Assembly: GCF_002093665.1 (NCBI RefSeq)
Contig: NZ_MRWE01000026.1
Span: 1 to 64,000 of the forward strand
DNA: 64,000 nucleotides
Origin: Rouxiella badensis
GTDB taxonomy: Bacteria; Pseudomonadota; Gammaproteobacteria; Enterobacterales; Enterobacteriaceae
Reading direction: 5' to 3'
Positions 29,495 to 39,496 of the stretch are shown one piece after another (the stretch's first letter is position 1; each line of letters starts with the position of its first letter). The translations under genes were made by a program, and so were the position numbers. Under the pieces are notes generated by a model, which made no database searches, had not been told where the DNA came from, and saw only the letters and a program-made list of their open reading frames with translations.

Positions 29495-31645
29495 TTAAAG
29501 CGTGCAAGACACACAGCCCTGAACTTCGGTACCTTCCAGCGCCATCTGGCGCAGACGGATGTAATAGATAGTCTTGATGCCCTTACGCCAGGCGTAGATT
29601 TGCGCCTTGTTGATGTCGCGCGTGGTGGCGGTATCGCGGAAGAACAGTGTCAGCGACAGGCCCTGATCCACGTGCTGCGTGGCTTCGGCGTAGGTATCGA
29701 TAATCTTCTCGGGACCAATCTCGTAGGCGTCCTGATAGTATTCCAGATTGTCATTGGTCATAAACGCGGCTGGATAGTAAACGCGGCCGATTTTGCCCTC
29801 TTTACGGATTTCTACCCGTGAGACAATCGGGTGAATACTTGAGGTCGAGTTATTAATGTAAGAGATAGAACCGGTCGGCGGCACCGCCTGCAGGTTCTGG
29901 TTGTACAGGCCATGCGCCATCACTGATTCTTTCAGCGCCGTCCACTCGGCAACGCCCGGCACGGCAATGCCTGCGTCGTCAAACAGCTGGCGTACGCGTT
30001 CGGTTTTCGGATGCCAGATGTCCTGCAAATACTTGTCAAAATAGCCGCCGCTGGCGTAGGTGGAGTCTTCAAAGCCTTTAAACGTCTGGCCGCGTTCGAT
30101 GGCCAAGAGGTTTGATGCCCGCACCGCGTGATAGGCTACGGTATAGAAATAGAGGTTGGTGAAGTCCAGCGCTTCTGGCGAACCATAATAGATGCGTTCA
30201 CGCGCCAGATAGCCGTGCAGGTTCATCTGGCCGAGACCGATGGCGTGAGAGTCATTGTTGCCTTGTTCTACCGACGGCACCGAACGGATGTTGCTCATAT
30301 CGGACACGGCAGTCAGCGCGCGAATCGACATTTCAACCGTTTGGCCCAGATCCGGTGAGTCCATCGCGGCGGCGATATTCAGTGAGCCGAGGTTGCAGGA
30401 GATGTCCTTGCCGATTTTCTCGTAGGACAAGTCTTCGCCGTACACCGTCGCCGAGTTGACCTGCAAGATTTCCGAGCACAGGTTGCTCATGTTGATGCGG
30501 CCCTTGATAGGGTTGGCGCGGTTCACCGTATCCTCGAACATCATATAAGGGTAGCCGGATTCAAACTGAATCTCAGCCAACACCTGGAAGAACTCGCGGG
30601 CGTTGATTTTGGTTTTATGGATGCGCTTGTCGTTGACCATTTCGCGATACTTCTCGCTGATGCTGATTTCAGACATCGGCACACCGTAAACCTTCTCGAC
30701 GTGATACGGCGAGAACAGATACATGTCTTCGTTGTTTTTCGCCAGCTCGAAGGTGATATCCGGAATAACCACGCCGAGAGACAGCGTTTTTATGCGGATC
30801 TTCTCGTCGGCGTTTTCGCGCTTGGTGTCGAGGAAACGCAGAATGTCCGGGTGGTGCGCGTTGAGATAGACCGCGCCGGCCCCCTGACGTGCACCCAGCT
30901 GATTTGCATAGGAGAAGGCGTCTTCCAGCATCTTCATAATCGGGATCACCCCCGATGACTGATTTTCGATACGCTTGATAGGCGCACCGACCTCACGGAT
31001 GTTGGTCAGCATAAAGGCCACGCCACCGCCGCGTTTTGACAGCTGCAGGGCAGAGTTTACCGAGCGGCCAATCGACTCCATGTTGTCTTCGATACGCAGC
31101 AGGAAGCACGAGACCAGTTCACCGCGCTGTTTCTTGCCGCAGTTAAGGAAGGTCGGTGTCGCAGGCTGGAAACGGCCGCTGATGATTTCGTCGACCAGAT
31201 GGCTGGCAAGCTTGATATCACCCTGCGCCAGCGTCATGGCGACCAGACAAACGCGGTCTTCGTAGCGTTCAAGGTAGCGCTTGCCGTCAAAGGTTTTCAG
31301 CGTGTAGCTGGTGTAATACTTGAATGCGCCCAGGAAAGTCTGGAAGCGGAATTTTTTAGCGTAAGCCTGTTTAAACAGACGCTTGGTCGATTCAAAGTCG
31401 TATTGATCGAGGACTTCAGCGTCGTAATAGCCTTCTTCGACCAGATAACGCAGCTTCTCCGCCAGATTGTGGAAGAACACCGTGTTCTGATTCACATGCT
31501 GAAGAAAATACTGACGTGCGGCCAGTCTGTCTTTGTCGAACTGAATTTTACCTTCGGCATCGAACAGATTTAACATCGCGTTAAGCGCGTGATAGTCCGG
31601 TGTGCCGACGCCCGGATCGGTGATTGCTAGTTCTGTCGCTGCCAA
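29495..31645 (-). CDS. nrdE: Class Ib ribonucleotide reductase alpha subunit NrdE
   Basis: NrdE reduces ribonucleoside diphosphates to deoxy forms. The 716-residue protein (714 in E. coli) has the active-site NLCSEI and CNLGSLN segments, [17 protein letters not shown], and the redox-active C-terminal GCVSCTL pair re-reduced by NrdH. As in class Ib enzymes it lacks the long ATP-cone of NrdA. Its start overlaps nrdI by 19 bases. Confidence 0.98.
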   Translation of the reverse strand: MAATELAITDPGVGTPDYHALNAMLNLFDAEGKIQFDKDRLAARQYFLQHVNQNTVFFHNLAEKLRYLVEEGYYDAEVLDQYDFESTKRLFKQAYAKKFRFQTFLGAFKYYTSYTLKTFDGKRYLERYEDRVCLVAMTLAQGDIKLASHLVDEIISGRFQPATPTFLNCGKKQRGELVSCFLLRIEDNMESIGRSVNSALQLSKRGGGVAFMLTNIREVGAPIKRIENQSSGVIPIMKMLEDAFSYANQLGARQGAGAVYLNAHHPDILRFLDTKRENADEKIRIKTLSLGVVIPDITFELAKNNEDMYLFSPYHVEKVYGVPMSEISISEKYREMVNDKRIHKTKINAREFFQVLAEIQFESGYPYMMFEDTVNRANPIKGRINMSNLCSEILQVNSATVYGEDLSYEKIGKDISCNLGSLNIAAAMDSPDLGQTVEMSIRALTAVSDMSNIRSVPSVEQGNNDSHAIGLGQMNLHGYLARERIYYGSPEALDFTNLYFYTVAYHAVRASNLLAIERGQTFKGFEDSTYASGGYFDKYLQDIWHPKTERVRQLFDDAGIAVPGVAEWTALKESVMAHGLYNQNLQAVPPTGSISYINNSTSSIHPIVSRVEIRKEGKIGRVYYPAAFMTNDNLEYYQDAYEIGPEKIIDTYAEATQHVDQGLSLTLFFRDTATTRDINKAQIYAWRKGIKTIYYIRLRQMALEGTEVQGCVSCTL

Positions 31646-32031
31646 AATTCAGTTACTCCCTGCTTGACCTTTGCAACGTCGTCCGGTGTGCCCAGCAGTT
31701 CAAAGCGATAAAGGTAGGGGACCTTACACTTCTGCGAGACGATTTCACCGGCAATGCAGTACGCTGCGCCGAAATTAGTGTTACCCGCGGCAATAACGCC
31801 GCGAATGAGTGAACGATTGTGTTCGTCGTTGAGGAAGTGGATCACCTGTCTGGGGACTGCCCCGACCGCTGTTCCGCCGCCATAGCTGGGGACCAGCAAA
31901 ATGTAGGGGCAATCCATTCGCAGTTTTTCGCCTTGAGGTGCAATCGGTATTCTGACTGCGGGCAAACCCAGTTTGCCGACAAAGCGGTGGGTGTTTTCCG
32001 ACTTGCTCGAAAAATACACCAGACAGCTCAT
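31627..32031 (-). CDS. nrdI: Flavodoxin-like NrdI, activator of NrdF
   Basis: NrdI supplies the oxidant that assembles the Mn(III)2-tyrosyl cofactor in NrdF. The 134-residue flavoprotein shows the FMN phosphate loop [12 protein letters not shown], the VPSYGG loop and [14 protein letters not shown]. It lies 8 bases after nrdH and overlaps nrdE. Confidence 0.97.
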   Translation of the reverse strand: MSCLVYFSSKSENTHRFVGKLGLPAVRIPIAPQGEKLRMDCPYILLVPSYGGGTAVGAVPRQVIHFLNDEHNRSLIRGVIAAGNTNFGAAYCIAGEIVSQKCKVPYLYRFELLGTPDDVAKVKQGVTEFWQRQN

Positions 32032-32039
32032 GGCCTGCC

Positions 32040-32279
32040 TCAGTGTGTTTCTTGCAGTTGGCGCAGCGCGGTGATTTTATCAGGACGGAAACCTGACCAG
32101 TGGTCATCACCGGCGACAATGACGGGAACTTGCTGATAACCCAGCGCACGAACCTGACCTAATGCCTGAGCGTCCTGCGTTAAATCGACAACTTGGTAAT
32201 CAATGCCATGTTTATCCATAGCACGGTAAGTGGCGTTGCATTGCACGCAGTCTGGCTTGCTGTAAATGATTATGCTCAT
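32040..32279 (-). CDS. nrdH: Glutaredoxin-like protein NrdH
   Basis: NrdH is the thioredoxin-reductase-dependent electron donor for NrdEF. The 79-residue product has the CVQC redox motif at 11-14 and the [10 protein letters not shown]-terminal segment that marks NrdH. ATG 32279 gives the family-like [11 protein letters not shown] start; a second ATG at 32288 adds three residues and cannot be excluded because the AAGG box is poorly spaced for either. First gene of nrdHIEF. Confidence 0.95.
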   Translation of the reverse strand: MSIIIYSKPDCVQCNATYRAMDKHGIDYQVVDLTQDAQALGQVRALGYQQVPVIVAGDDHWSGFRPDKITALRQLQETH

Positions 32280-32398
32280 GATTCGCATTTACCTTTAGGG
32301 TAAGATGACTGAAACGTTTACGGCTTATATTCCGCGTATCTTGCAGGAGATAAGCCGTAAGATGAGTATCGAAGGGTTATCCGTATTCGATGAAAAGA

Positions 32399-32445
32399 AT
32401 ACTAGATGTAGTGGCTGTATTTATCAACCCGCCTAGATATAGGCT
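32399..32445. promoter_or_regulatory. Pair of NrdR boxes upstream of nrdHIEF
   Basis: Two 16-base imperfect palindromes, ATACTAGATGTAGTGG (32399-32414) and CGCCTAGATATAGGCT (32430-32445), fit the NrdR consensus ACACWATATATWGTGT in their cores. Their centres are 31 bases apart, about three helical turns, the spacing known for paired NrdR sites. They lie 120 bases upstream of nrdH. Confidence 0.75.
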
Positions 32446-32583
32446 TTTTGCATGATTGATTACCGAACATACGGAAAAGGCCGACAGGCCGCGTGGAATC
32501 AGGCTTAGCTTTTTTTCGATTTTTTAAAGAATTTTTGTAAAGGTGAAATCGCTCACATATTAAGCTGATTGTCTTTGCCGCAA

Positions 32584-32628
32584 TAAAAAAACGCCCCAAT
32601 GCGGCATCACCTGCATTGGGGCGTTTTA
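32584..32628 (-). terminator. ygaM terminator
   Basis: A perfect 15-bp stem (aaaacgccccaatgc / gcattggggcgtttt) with a 10-base loop lies between ygaM and the nrdH promoter, and on the minus strand runs into a T tract. Confidence 0.93.
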
Positions 32629-32662
32629 ACGCGAAAGATTATTTTGGCGTGGTCGAAAGGCC

Positions 32663-32971
32663 TTATTTACGGCCCAGTAAAACCCCTAAGACGATACCCA
32701 CGGCGGCACCGACTCCGACACCGTGCCATGGATTCTCTTTCACATAATCGGTGGCCTGGCTGGCAGCGTCTCGAGCGTGCTGGGTCAAATTTGTGTTGCC
32801 GTTAAAGCGGGAACGGGCATCGCGTAATACGCCTTCTGCCTTGCCGCGAATTTTCTCCAGCTCTTCCTTGGTTTTTGAATTACCGGATTTCAATACTTCA
32901 TCCAAGGTGTCAGCCAGCAAAGTAATATCTTCATCGGCATTACGTTCAAATTTCTCTGTTTTCTTAAACAT
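32663..32971 (-). CDS. ygaM: DUF883 membrane-anchored protein YgaM
   Basis: The 102-residue protein belongs to the DUF883/ElaB/YqjD family: a helical, charged N-terminal part (about 1-75) and a C-terminal glycine-rich TM segment (GVGVGAAVGIVLGVLLGRK). ElaB and YqjD anchor at the inner membrane and associate with ribosomes in stationary phase; YgaM's role is less clear. The ATG at 32971 has a strong AAGGAG box. It sits upstream of nrdH on the same strand, as in E. coli. Confidence 0.9.
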   Translation of the reverse strand: MFKKTEKFERNADEDITLLADTLDEVLKSGNSKTKEELEKIRGKAEGVLRDARSRFNGNTNLTQHARDAASQATDYVKENPWHGVGVGAAVGIVLGVLLGRK

Positions 32972-33304
32972 TAAGCTCTCCTTGTTATGAACTCTTTTAT
33001 TTTGAAGCCTGGTTTTAAGACTTGAATTAAGCATAGCCCAATATAATGCCCTGTGACCGATATCACGTGTATCTGAGTGTTTAATGCGCAATCTGAAGAT
33101 GAAAATCAGCTTTTTTGTACCTTGCGCAGTGTGATTTTCTTCAGGGCTGGCGCGGGATTGCAGCCTATGGCTCAGATTTATCTGCAAAAAAGCGGCCGGT
33201 GTGACAATTGATGACATTTTTAAAACGTATTTTCATTTGCAGGGCGGAAAAACCTGTTTATGCTGTGAATTCCTCAAAACTGTGATCACCATCCAGGCCA
33301 GTCA
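32972..33304. other. Divergent intergenic region ygaM / MFS gene
   Basis: These 333 bases separate two divergent genes and must hold both promoters. No hairpin with a T tract, no repeat and no convincing coding sequence was seen. Confidence 0.5.
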
Positions 33305-34501
33305 ATGTCACCCACTAAGTTCCAAACTAATTTACAGTTGAATAAACGCATACTGTCGATAGTTATTTTTACTTTCGTTTGCTATTTGAGTATCGGTTTA
33401 CCGCTCGCGGTATTGCCCGGATTCGTACACGGCAAACTTGGCTTTAATTCGGTTCTCGCGGGCCTGATTATCAGCGTGCAATATTTCGCGACCCTGGCCA
33501 GCCGACCTCATGCAGGGCGTTACGCTGACCACATTGGTCCCAAGAAAGTGGTTATTTTTGGCCTTTCCTGCTGCGGAATAAGTGGCTTAATGTACGTATT
33601 CGCCTCGTTAACCACCGCTACACCGATGCTGAGCCTGATTCTGCTCTGCGTGGGCCGCGTATTTCTGGGCGTAGGGGAGAGCTTTGCCGCCACCGGCACT
33701 ATCCTATGGGGCATCGGCGCAACCAATCCGATTCATACCGGACGCGTGATTTCGTGGAACGGCGTGGCCACCTACGGCGCGATGGCGGCGGGCGCGCCCT
33801 TAGGCGTCTTCCTTAACGCGCACTGGGGCCTGGTGGGGGTCGCCGTCACTATCCTGATTATTGCCGCGTTGGCGATTGCGCTGGCGAGCACCAAGCCGGC
33901 CATTACTGTCGTCACCGGTAAACGTCTGGCGTTTCGTACCGTGGTCGGCAAAATTTGGATGCACGGCCTGGGATTAGGCTTCGGCACCATCGGCTTCGGG
34001 GTAATCGCGACCTTTATCACCCTCTATTATGCCGACAAAGGCTGGTCGGGCGCGGCGTTTACGCTGACCGTCTTCAGTCTTGGATTCGTGGGTATGCGCT
34101 TGATCTTCGGGAGCAATATTGCTCGTTTCGGCGGCCTGAAAGTCTCCGTGGTGTCGTTTGTGATTGAAATCATTGGCCTGCTGATGATTTGGCACGGGCA
34201 CAGCCCGTTCAGCGTTGAAATTGGCGCGTTCCTGACCGGTTCTGGCTTCTCGCTAGTGTTTCCTGCGCTCGGCGTCGAGGCGGTGAAACAGGTACCTCAG
34301 CAGAATCAGGGCACGGCGTTAGGAACCTACTCAGCGTTTCTGGATCTCGGGCTGGGCATTACCGGCCCGGTTGCCGGACTGGTTATTTCACATTTCGGTA
34401 CCCCGTCTATCTATCTCGCTGCCGCCTTTATGGTCCTGCTGGCGATGCTTATTACGCTGAAGATGATGCGTGATGCGCAAATGCAAAATGACGGTCAATA
34501 A
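33305..34501 (+). CDS. MFS transporter of the YfcJ/YhhS family
   Basis: The 398-residue, 12-TM protein resembles E. coli YfcJ along its whole length: YLSIGLPLAVLPGFVHGKLGFN, GRYADHIGPKK after TM2, VISWNGVATYGAMAAGAPLG, and the second-half GSGFSLVFPALGVEAVKQVP. Members are putative drug or sugar exporters with no firm substrate. It is inserted between ygaC and ygaM, which are direct neighbours in E. coli. Confidence 0.88.
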   Translation: MSPTKFQTNLQLNKRILSIVIFTFVCYLSIGLPLAVLPGFVHGKLGFNSVLAGLIISVQYFATLASRPHAGRYADHIGPKKVVIFGLSCCGISGLMYVFASLTTATPMLSLILLCVGRVFLGVGESFAATGTILWGIGATNPIHTGRVISWNGVATYGAMAAGAPLGVFLNAHWGLVGVAVTILIIAALAIALASTKPAITVVTGKRLAFRTVVGKIWMHGLGLGFGTIGFGVIATFITLYYADKGWSGAAFTLTVFSLGFVGMRLIFGSNIARFGGLKVSVVSFVIEIIGLLMIWHGHSPFSVEIGAFLTGSGFSLVFPALGVEAVKQVPQQNQGTALGTYSAFLDLGLGITGPVAGLVISHFGTPSIYLAAAFMVLLAMLITLKMMRDAQMQNDGQ

Positions 34502-34534
34502 GTTAAATCTAAAAAGACGGTAATTTGTTAAACA

Positions 34535-34566
34535 TTCCCGGCAGGAAGGTGAGATCCTGCCGGGAA
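34535..34566. terminator. Hairpin after the MFS gene
   Basis: A 12-bp perfect stem ttcccggcagga / tcctgccgggaa with an 8-base loop follows the stop by 33 bases. No clear T tract follows, so its strength as an intrinsic terminator is uncertain. Confidence 0.55.
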
Positions 34567-34670
34567 AAGCTTAGATAAATCCTAAATTCCCCTCATTAAG
34601 ACGTAAATGCATTGTTTGGCAGGTTTATTGCGGTAAGGTCGCTTTGCAGTTTTGAGAGCGAGGATAAACC

Positions 34671-35006
34671 ATGTATTTACGGCCCGACGAAGTGGCAAAA
34701 GTTTTAGAAACATCAGGATTTGAACGGGATTTTGTCGACGATAAAGCCTATGGCTATCGCCGTGGGGATCATTACGTTTACGTAAACCGCGAAGCACGTT
34801 TTGGTCGCACGGCGCTGGTGATTCATCCGGCGATGAAGGAGCGCAGCGAACGCTTTGCCGAACCGACCGCGTCGTTTCGCAGCAGCGGTGTCTACACCCA
34901 GTTTCCTCTCGATCTTGAGAGCGAAGTGACCGCGTACTACGGCATCTGCCACGGCTTTAGCTCACGCCAGTTGCTCGCCAATTATCTGGACAACGTTTTC
35001 AGATAA
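34671..35006 (+). CDS. ygaC: DUF2002 family protein YgaC
   Basis: The 111-residue cytoplasmic protein matches E. coli YgaC (114 residues), a Fur-regulated protein of unknown function: [42 protein letters not shown] and [24 protein letters not shown] stretch precedes the ATG. Confidence 0.93.
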   Translation: MYLRPDEVAKVLETSGFERDFVDDKAYGYRRGDHYVYVNREARFGRTALVIHPAMKERSERFAEPTASFRSSGVYTQFPLDLESEVTAYYGICHGFSSRQLLANYLDNVFR

Positions 35007-35059
35007 TCGGTTTTGTCCCTTCCCCCAACGTCTTGGGGGAAGCAGACCAGGCCGTCTTG

Positions 35060-35500
35060 CTACACCAGATGCAGTTGGTTGAAGGTCTCATTGTAGCTGC
35101 GGCGAAACTGTGCCAGCTCGAAAGGCTCGATATCAAGCTCCGAGAAGTAAAACAGCGCCAGCTCCGCGTGTTCGCTGGTTAGCACCGGATCGAGATGCGC
35201 GCGCACCAGCACGTTACGCCAGTGGGCAATGTTTTCGTCCGAGGCATCTTTGATAAACGTGTGATAGATAAAAACAATATACGCCGCCTTACGAATTTCT
35301 TCCGCGTAGCCCCCGCTAATCGAGCGAATAAACATCGCACTCTGACGTTTACCCATCTCCAGCAGCATGGAATCAATATATACCGGCTTGATTTTTAACA
35401 GGCTGGCCAGCGAGTCATTGGCCTTTCGCGTATCCGCGGTCATGAACCAGTATCCCACCACAAAAACGACAACCAGTGCAGCAATCATAATCCATATCAT
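35060..35500 (-). CDS. DUF1198 family protein (YicN-like)
   Basis: The 146-residue protein starts with one TM helix (MIWIMIAALVVVFVVGYWF) and continues as a soluble helical domain. It resembles E. coli YicN (DUF1198) in length and in the MIWIM start and the pattern around DSMLLEMGK. Function is unknown. It is convergent with ygaC and divergent from the CYTH gene. Confidence 0.82.
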   Translation of the reverse strand: MIWIMIAALVVVFVVGYWFMTADTRKANDSLASLLKIKPVYIDSMLLEMGKRQSAMFIRSISGGYAEEIRKAAYIVFIYHTFIKDASDENIAHWRNVLVRAHLDPVLTSEHAELALFYFSELDIEPFELAQFRRSYNETFNQLHLV

Positions 35501-35647
35501 TCTTGACTTGGGCCTCCGGCCTTAGTGCGTAATGCCAATGAGTTTATAGGGTTACTGCACATTATCAACTGCAAAAAGTGGTTGAAACTGATAGCTTCAT
35601 ATTGCAGTGATAGACTGAGTTATTCCCCGCTGTTTATGGAGTTTGCC

Positions 35648-36172
35648 ATGGCTCGTAATGTTGAAATCAAAGCACGGATTGATGATTTTTCTGCGCTGTA
35701 CGCCAAGATAGCGCTGCTGGCCGACGGTGTGCCAGAGCTTATCGACCAGGATGACACTTTCTTTGTTTGTCCGCACGGCCGCCTCAAGCTGCGCAAGCTG
35801 GGGCCCGACAGCGGTGAGCTGATTTTTTACAAGCGCGCCGATCGTGCGGGTCCGAAAACCAGTTTCTATTCGCTTTCTGAAACACAGGACCCTGACGGGC
35901 TTCGTGAAACGTTGACGCTAGCCTACGGCAGCGCCGGTCGGGTGATAAAACAGCGTACGCTGTTCATGGTCGGGCAGACCCGGCTGCATCTGGATCGCGT
36001 CAAGCATCTCGGCGACTATCTCGAGTTTGAAGTCGTACTCGAAGACCATGAGACCGAAGAGCAGGGGATTGCCATCGCCGAAGATTTACTCGAACGACTC
36101 GATATCCAGCGTCAGGAGCTGGTAGATCAAGCCTACGTCGATTTGCTCCGCAAACAGCAACACCCGCGCTGA
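35648..36172 (+). CDS. CYTH domain protein (class IV adenylate cyclase-like)
   Basis: The 174-residue protein folds as a triphosphate tunnel metalloenzyme: NVEIKARI at the start (ExK part of the ExExK signature), QDDTFF, HGRLKLRKLG, ELIFYKR, KQRTLFMVGQTRLHLDRVKHLGDYLEFEVVL. Family members are class IV adenylate cyclases or triphosphatases, so the activity is uncertain. ATG 35648 has GGAG 7 bases upstream; the long in-frame extension to 35525 is unlikely to be translated. Confidence 0.85.
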   Translation: MARNVEIKARIDDFSALYAKIALLADGVPELIDQDDTFFVCPHGRLKLRKLGPDSGELIFYKRADRAGPKTSFYSLSETQDPDGLRETLTLAYGSAGRVIKQRTLFMVGQTRLHLDRVKHLGDYLEFEVVLEDHETEEQGIAIAEDLLERLDIQRQELVDQAYVDLLRKQQHPR

Positions 36173-36225
36173 GTCGTCTTAATCAAGCCGTTTACTTTCT
36201 AAATATTTTCTTAAGAGCCTATTTT

Positions 36226-37107
36226 ATGTCCGTTAAACGCCGTTTTAAGCAGGTCGATGTTTTTACCGCCGAGCCCCTGAAGGGTAATCCGCTGGCCGTT
36301 GTTCTTGATGCCGAGGGCTTGAGCGACGCGCAGTTGCAGGCCTTTGCCCGCTGGACAAATTTGTCGGAGACGACCTTCGCCTTGCCGCCTACCGACCCAC
36401 GCGCCGATTACCGCGTGCGTATTTTCACCCCCGATACCGAGTTCCCGTTCGCCGGCCACCCGACGCTGGGGACGGCGCACGCGCTGCTGGAGTCTGGTTT
36501 GGTCCCTAAAACGCCGGGTACGCTGATTCAGGAGTGCGGCGTCGGCCTGGTTTCCGTTAAGCTTCTTCCTGAGGGCGGGCTGGCGTTTGCCGCGCCGAGC
36601 GCCGAGATTTCAGTATTGCCCGCGTCGCTCTATTCGCTGCTTGATGACGCCATGCAGCATGGCGGTCGCCAGACTAACGTTGACGCCTGGGTCGTCACGA
36701 TGGGCATCAGCTGGTTGGTGGTCAGAATGCCTGACGCCGAAGCCTGTTTGCGGGTTGAGGCCGACATCGACGCACTTGCCGCACTGCAAAAGCAGGCTGG
36801 CGTGAATGGCCTGGCAATTTATGGTCCGCATCCGCCAGGGGCAGCGGTAGACTATGAAGTAAGAGCTTTGCTGGTTGAGCAAAACCAGCTGGTGGAAGAC
36901 CCGGTTACTGGCAGCGCCAATGCCTGTCTTGCGCGCGTACTTCAGCAGCTTAACTTCCCGGACGGCGGCGAGACCTCGCAGCATTACCGCGTTCGTCAGG
37001 GCACGCAGCGTCACCGCGATGGTCGAGTTTTTGTGCGCTATGGGCAGCAGCAACCGTGGATTGGCGGTGAAACAGTCACCCTCATCGACGGCAGTATCAG
37101 GCTGTAA
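36226..37107 (+). CDS. PhzF family isomerase/epimerase (YddE-like)
   Basis: The 293-residue protein has the PhzF diaminopimelate-epimerase-like fold: QVDVFTAEPLKGNPLAVV, the catalytic glutamate in NLSETTF, FPFAGHPTLGTAHALL and EDPVTGSANACLA. PhzF itself isomerises a phenazine precursor, but no phenazine genes are present; most enterobacterial members have no known substrate. It is convergent with the monooxygenase, with four bases between the stop codons. Confidence 0.9.
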   Translation: MSVKRRFKQVDVFTAEPLKGNPLAVVLDAEGLSDAQLQAFARWTNLSETTFALPPTDPRADYRVRIFTPDTEFPFAGHPTLGTAHALLESGLVPKTPGTLIQECGVGLVSVKLLPEGGLAFAAPSAEISVLPASLYSLLDDAMQHGGRQTNVDAWVVTMGISWLVVRMPDAEACLRVEADIDALAALQKQAGVNGLAIYGPHPPGAAVDYEVRALLVEQNQLVEDPVTGSANACLARVLQQLNFPDGGETSQHYRVRQGTQRHRDGRVFVRYGQQQPWIGGETVTLIDGSIRL

Positions 37108-37111
37108 AACG

Positions 37112-38389
37112 CTATTTCCCCGGCCACCACTGCACCAATGACTGGCTGGGGCTTATGTCGTAATGCGCCTTGCCCAACAGGTGATTGATGATTTTTGCCG
37201 AGCGCCAGGCGGTGAGCGTCAACTGGCCCTCGGCGCTGCCGTGGCTGTGGATCCCGGCATTGACCGCATAAATACGGTGAGTATCCGGTCCGTTCCAGCG
37301 AAGATTAAAATTCGCCTCCAGCGGCAGATGCTGCTCCCCATCGTAAGGGATTCTCTCCAATAGCGGTTTGAGATACTCGGGCAGTCCAGGACGATAGCCG
37401 GTGGCTAAAATCACGATGTCAGCCTCAAAATGCTCATCGCATTGGCTCAGCCCATGCTCAGCCTTCAACTCAAAGCGATCCTCGGCGCGGCGGATGACGC
37501 TTTTCAAGGCACGATGCGGCAACAGGGAGACGTTGCGCGGTTGTTGCAGCACATCAAACTTGTGATAAAGATGCTGATAGATTTTCTCCAGCGTATGGTA
37601 GCTGATGCCGTCCGACGGCAGTTTCTGCGTCCTTATCTCCTGTTGGCGAACCTCTTCCGGCAGAGTATAAAAATAGTTTACGTATTCCGGGGTGAAGTAC
37701 TCATTGGTAAAGATTGATTCGTCCAGCGGCTGAAAATTGGGGCGACGCGACAGCCAGCTCAGGTTTGCCGGTTCTCCCCAGTGGCCGTCGAGCGTGTTGA
37801 GCATTACGTCAGCGCCGCTTTGGCCGCCGCCGACGATGATCACCCTTTTGCCGGTAAAGTCCGGCTCCAGCAGGGCGATTTCTGCCGCGTGAAAGCAATT
37901 TTTCCCCAGCGCCGACTGCGCCGCTTTCGGCACCCAGGGGGCGTGACCGGTGCCTAAACAGATATGCTGTGACTGGAATTTTCCTTGCGAAGTCTGTACC
38001 TCAAAACACCCCTCGCTGTCGTTAAAATCAATCTGCTCTACCGGGTGTGAGAAGTGCAGATTTGGCATCTTATCGCATGCCCATCGCAGATAATCTGAAA
38101 ACTCGTCGCGGCTAATGATTAACTGCTCTGTTGCCAGAAAACGATAAATTTTTTTGCGCTCGACCAGATAGTTGATGAACGAGAATTCACTGCGCGGAGA
38201 GACCGTGGTGACTAAATCCTGCAAAACATAAGTCTGCATCGTGGCCGTGGGCAGCAGCATGCCGGGATGCCAGCCAAATTCGCTATTGGCATCGAAAAAA
38301 GCGCTACGTATCAGGCCACTGTCCTTTGCCATCGCTGCCAGACTGAGATTGAAAGGGCCAATACCGACCCCAATAAGATCAAGAGTCAT
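37112..38389 (-). CDS. SidA/IucD/PvdA-type N-hydroxylating monooxygenase
   Basis: The 425-residue flavoprotein shows FAD motif GVGIGPFNLSLA, NADPH motif GGGQSGADVM and the ATGYRP segment, all of lysine/ornithine/diamine N-hydroxylases that make hydroxamate siderophores. The HPGMLLPTATMQT substrate segment is conserved. No siderophore synthetase, exporter or receptor gene and no clear Fur box lie near, so it is an orphan. Its start lies 66 bases after a LysR gene on the same strand. Substrate (lysine, ornithine, putrescine or other) is unresolved. Confidence 0.88.
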   Translation of the reverse strand: MTLDLIGVGIGPFNLSLAAMAKDSGLIRSAFFDANSEFGWHPGMLLPTATMQTYVLQDLVTTVSPRSEFSFINYLVERKKIYRFLATEQLIISRDEFSDYLRWACDKMPNLHFSHPVEQIDFNDSEGCFEVQTSQGKFQSQHICLGTGHAPWVPKAAQSALGKNCFHAAEIALLEPDFTGKRVIIVGGGQSGADVMLNTLDGHWGEPANLSWLSRRPNFQPLDESIFTNEYFTPEYVNYFYTLPEEVRQQEIRTQKLPSDGISYHTLEKIYQHLYHKFDVLQQPRNVSLLPHRALKSVIRRAEDRFELKAEHGLSQCDEHFEADIVILATGYRPGLPEYLKPLLERIPYDGEQHLPLEANFNLRWNGPDTHRIYAVNAGIHSHGSAEGQLTLTAWRSAKIINHLLGKAHYDISPSQSLVQWWPGK

Positions 38390-38455
38390 ATCCGTTGCTC
38401 GCTGATTAAGGTCTATTAATCATAGACGATAGAAATCGGCTTTTTGCCCCGCGCG

Positions 38456-39310
38456 CTATGGTTGGTTACTTTTTAGAATATTAATAAATGACTGCATCAT
38501 CGGCGAAGATTGAAGATTATAGCGATACAGCAGCCAGGTGCGGTTTTTCACCGGTTGGCCCCCGAGGGTAATGGGGCGACGATACAGGCTGTCAGGTAAT
38601 GGGAGATAGCTTGAAATAATCGCGTAGCCCAGTCCATGAGTGACCATACCGAGACAAACCTCAATTTTATCAACGGTCATCGCAATATTCGGTGCGTGAG
38701 AAAAATTGGCGTTCCACCAGCGTTCGAGCAACTGTGTGACGTGCTGGCCGTGAACAATGCGAATCTGCGGCAGGTGGGGCAATAGTGCAAAATCAAAGTC
38801 TTGCTGGCCGATCAGCAGATAGTCGTCCTCATCAATCAGTTCCTTGCCTTCTTTCCAGTGGTAGTCATCTTTAACGATGGCGATATCAATCTCGCCGCGC
38901 TGCAACAGCGTGAAAATCTCCTCGCTCAGGCCGCTCATCAGATTGATACGAATCCCGGGATGCGACTGCCGAAAACGGCTCAACAGCGGCGGCAGGCGAT
39001 AAGCGGCGTAGTTGCTCGACACGCCAATGGCTATTTCACCCTGTTGCGCCATCTCCAGACTGTGCAGATTCTCCTTGAGCTGCTGTAGGTCGCGTAACAC
39101 CTTCTGTGCGTGCTGCGCCAGATATTCACCCTGTGCGCTGAACACCAGACCTTTATGGCCCTCTTCAAACAGCCGAATCTCAAGCTTGCGCTCGATCTGT
39201 TTAAGCCGATAACTCAGGGCCGGTTGCGAGGTGTAAAGCTGCTCTGCGGCGCGGGTAATATTTTTGTGCTGATAGACGCTGTGAATAATGAGCCAGTCTT
39301 TTTCATTCAC
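38456..39310 (-). CDS. LysR-family regulator, divergent from the amidohydrolase operon
   Basis: The protein has an N-terminal LysR helix-turn-helix (NITRAAEQLYTSQPALSYRLKQIERKL) and an effector domain to about residue 280. No ATG fits; GTG 39310 with GGTGG 8 bases upstream gives 284 residues, while GTG 39322 would add four. It is 186 bases from the divergent M20D gene and the likely regulator of that operon. It could also be co-transcribed with the monooxygenase downstream. Confidence 0.88.
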   Translation of the reverse strand: MNEKDWLIIHSVYQHKNITRAAEQLYTSQPALSYRLKQIERKLEIRLFEEGHKGLVFSAQGEYLAQHAQKVLRDLQQLKENLHSLEMAQQGEIAIGVSSNYAAYRLPPLLSRFRQSHPGIRINLMSGLSEEIFTLLQRGEIDIAIVKDDYHWKEGKELIDEDDYLLIGQQDFDFALLPHLPQIRIVHGQHVTQLLERWWNANFSHAPNIAMTVDKIEVCLGMVTHGLGYAIISSYLPLPDSLYRRPITLGGQPVKNRTWLLYRYNLQSSPMMQSFINILKSNQP

Positions 39311-39496
39311 GATTGATACCACCGTTTATTCAAGCCATAAAAGAATTTTTGCATGAAAGGGGCGTGAGATAAAAACACTTAATTGGACGGCAGGCAGAAA
39401 ATCCCCTATTTCTGATGTTTACCGCTAATCACGCCACAAAGGCCGCCAGATTAAGCCTATATCAGGAATTACTCTGCACCAGCTCAGGGAAATATC

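Noticed and set aside
38390-38455. Possible Fur box upstream of the N-hydroxylase
   Set aside because: The AT-rich stretch does not form the GATAAT-type repeats expected of a Fur site.
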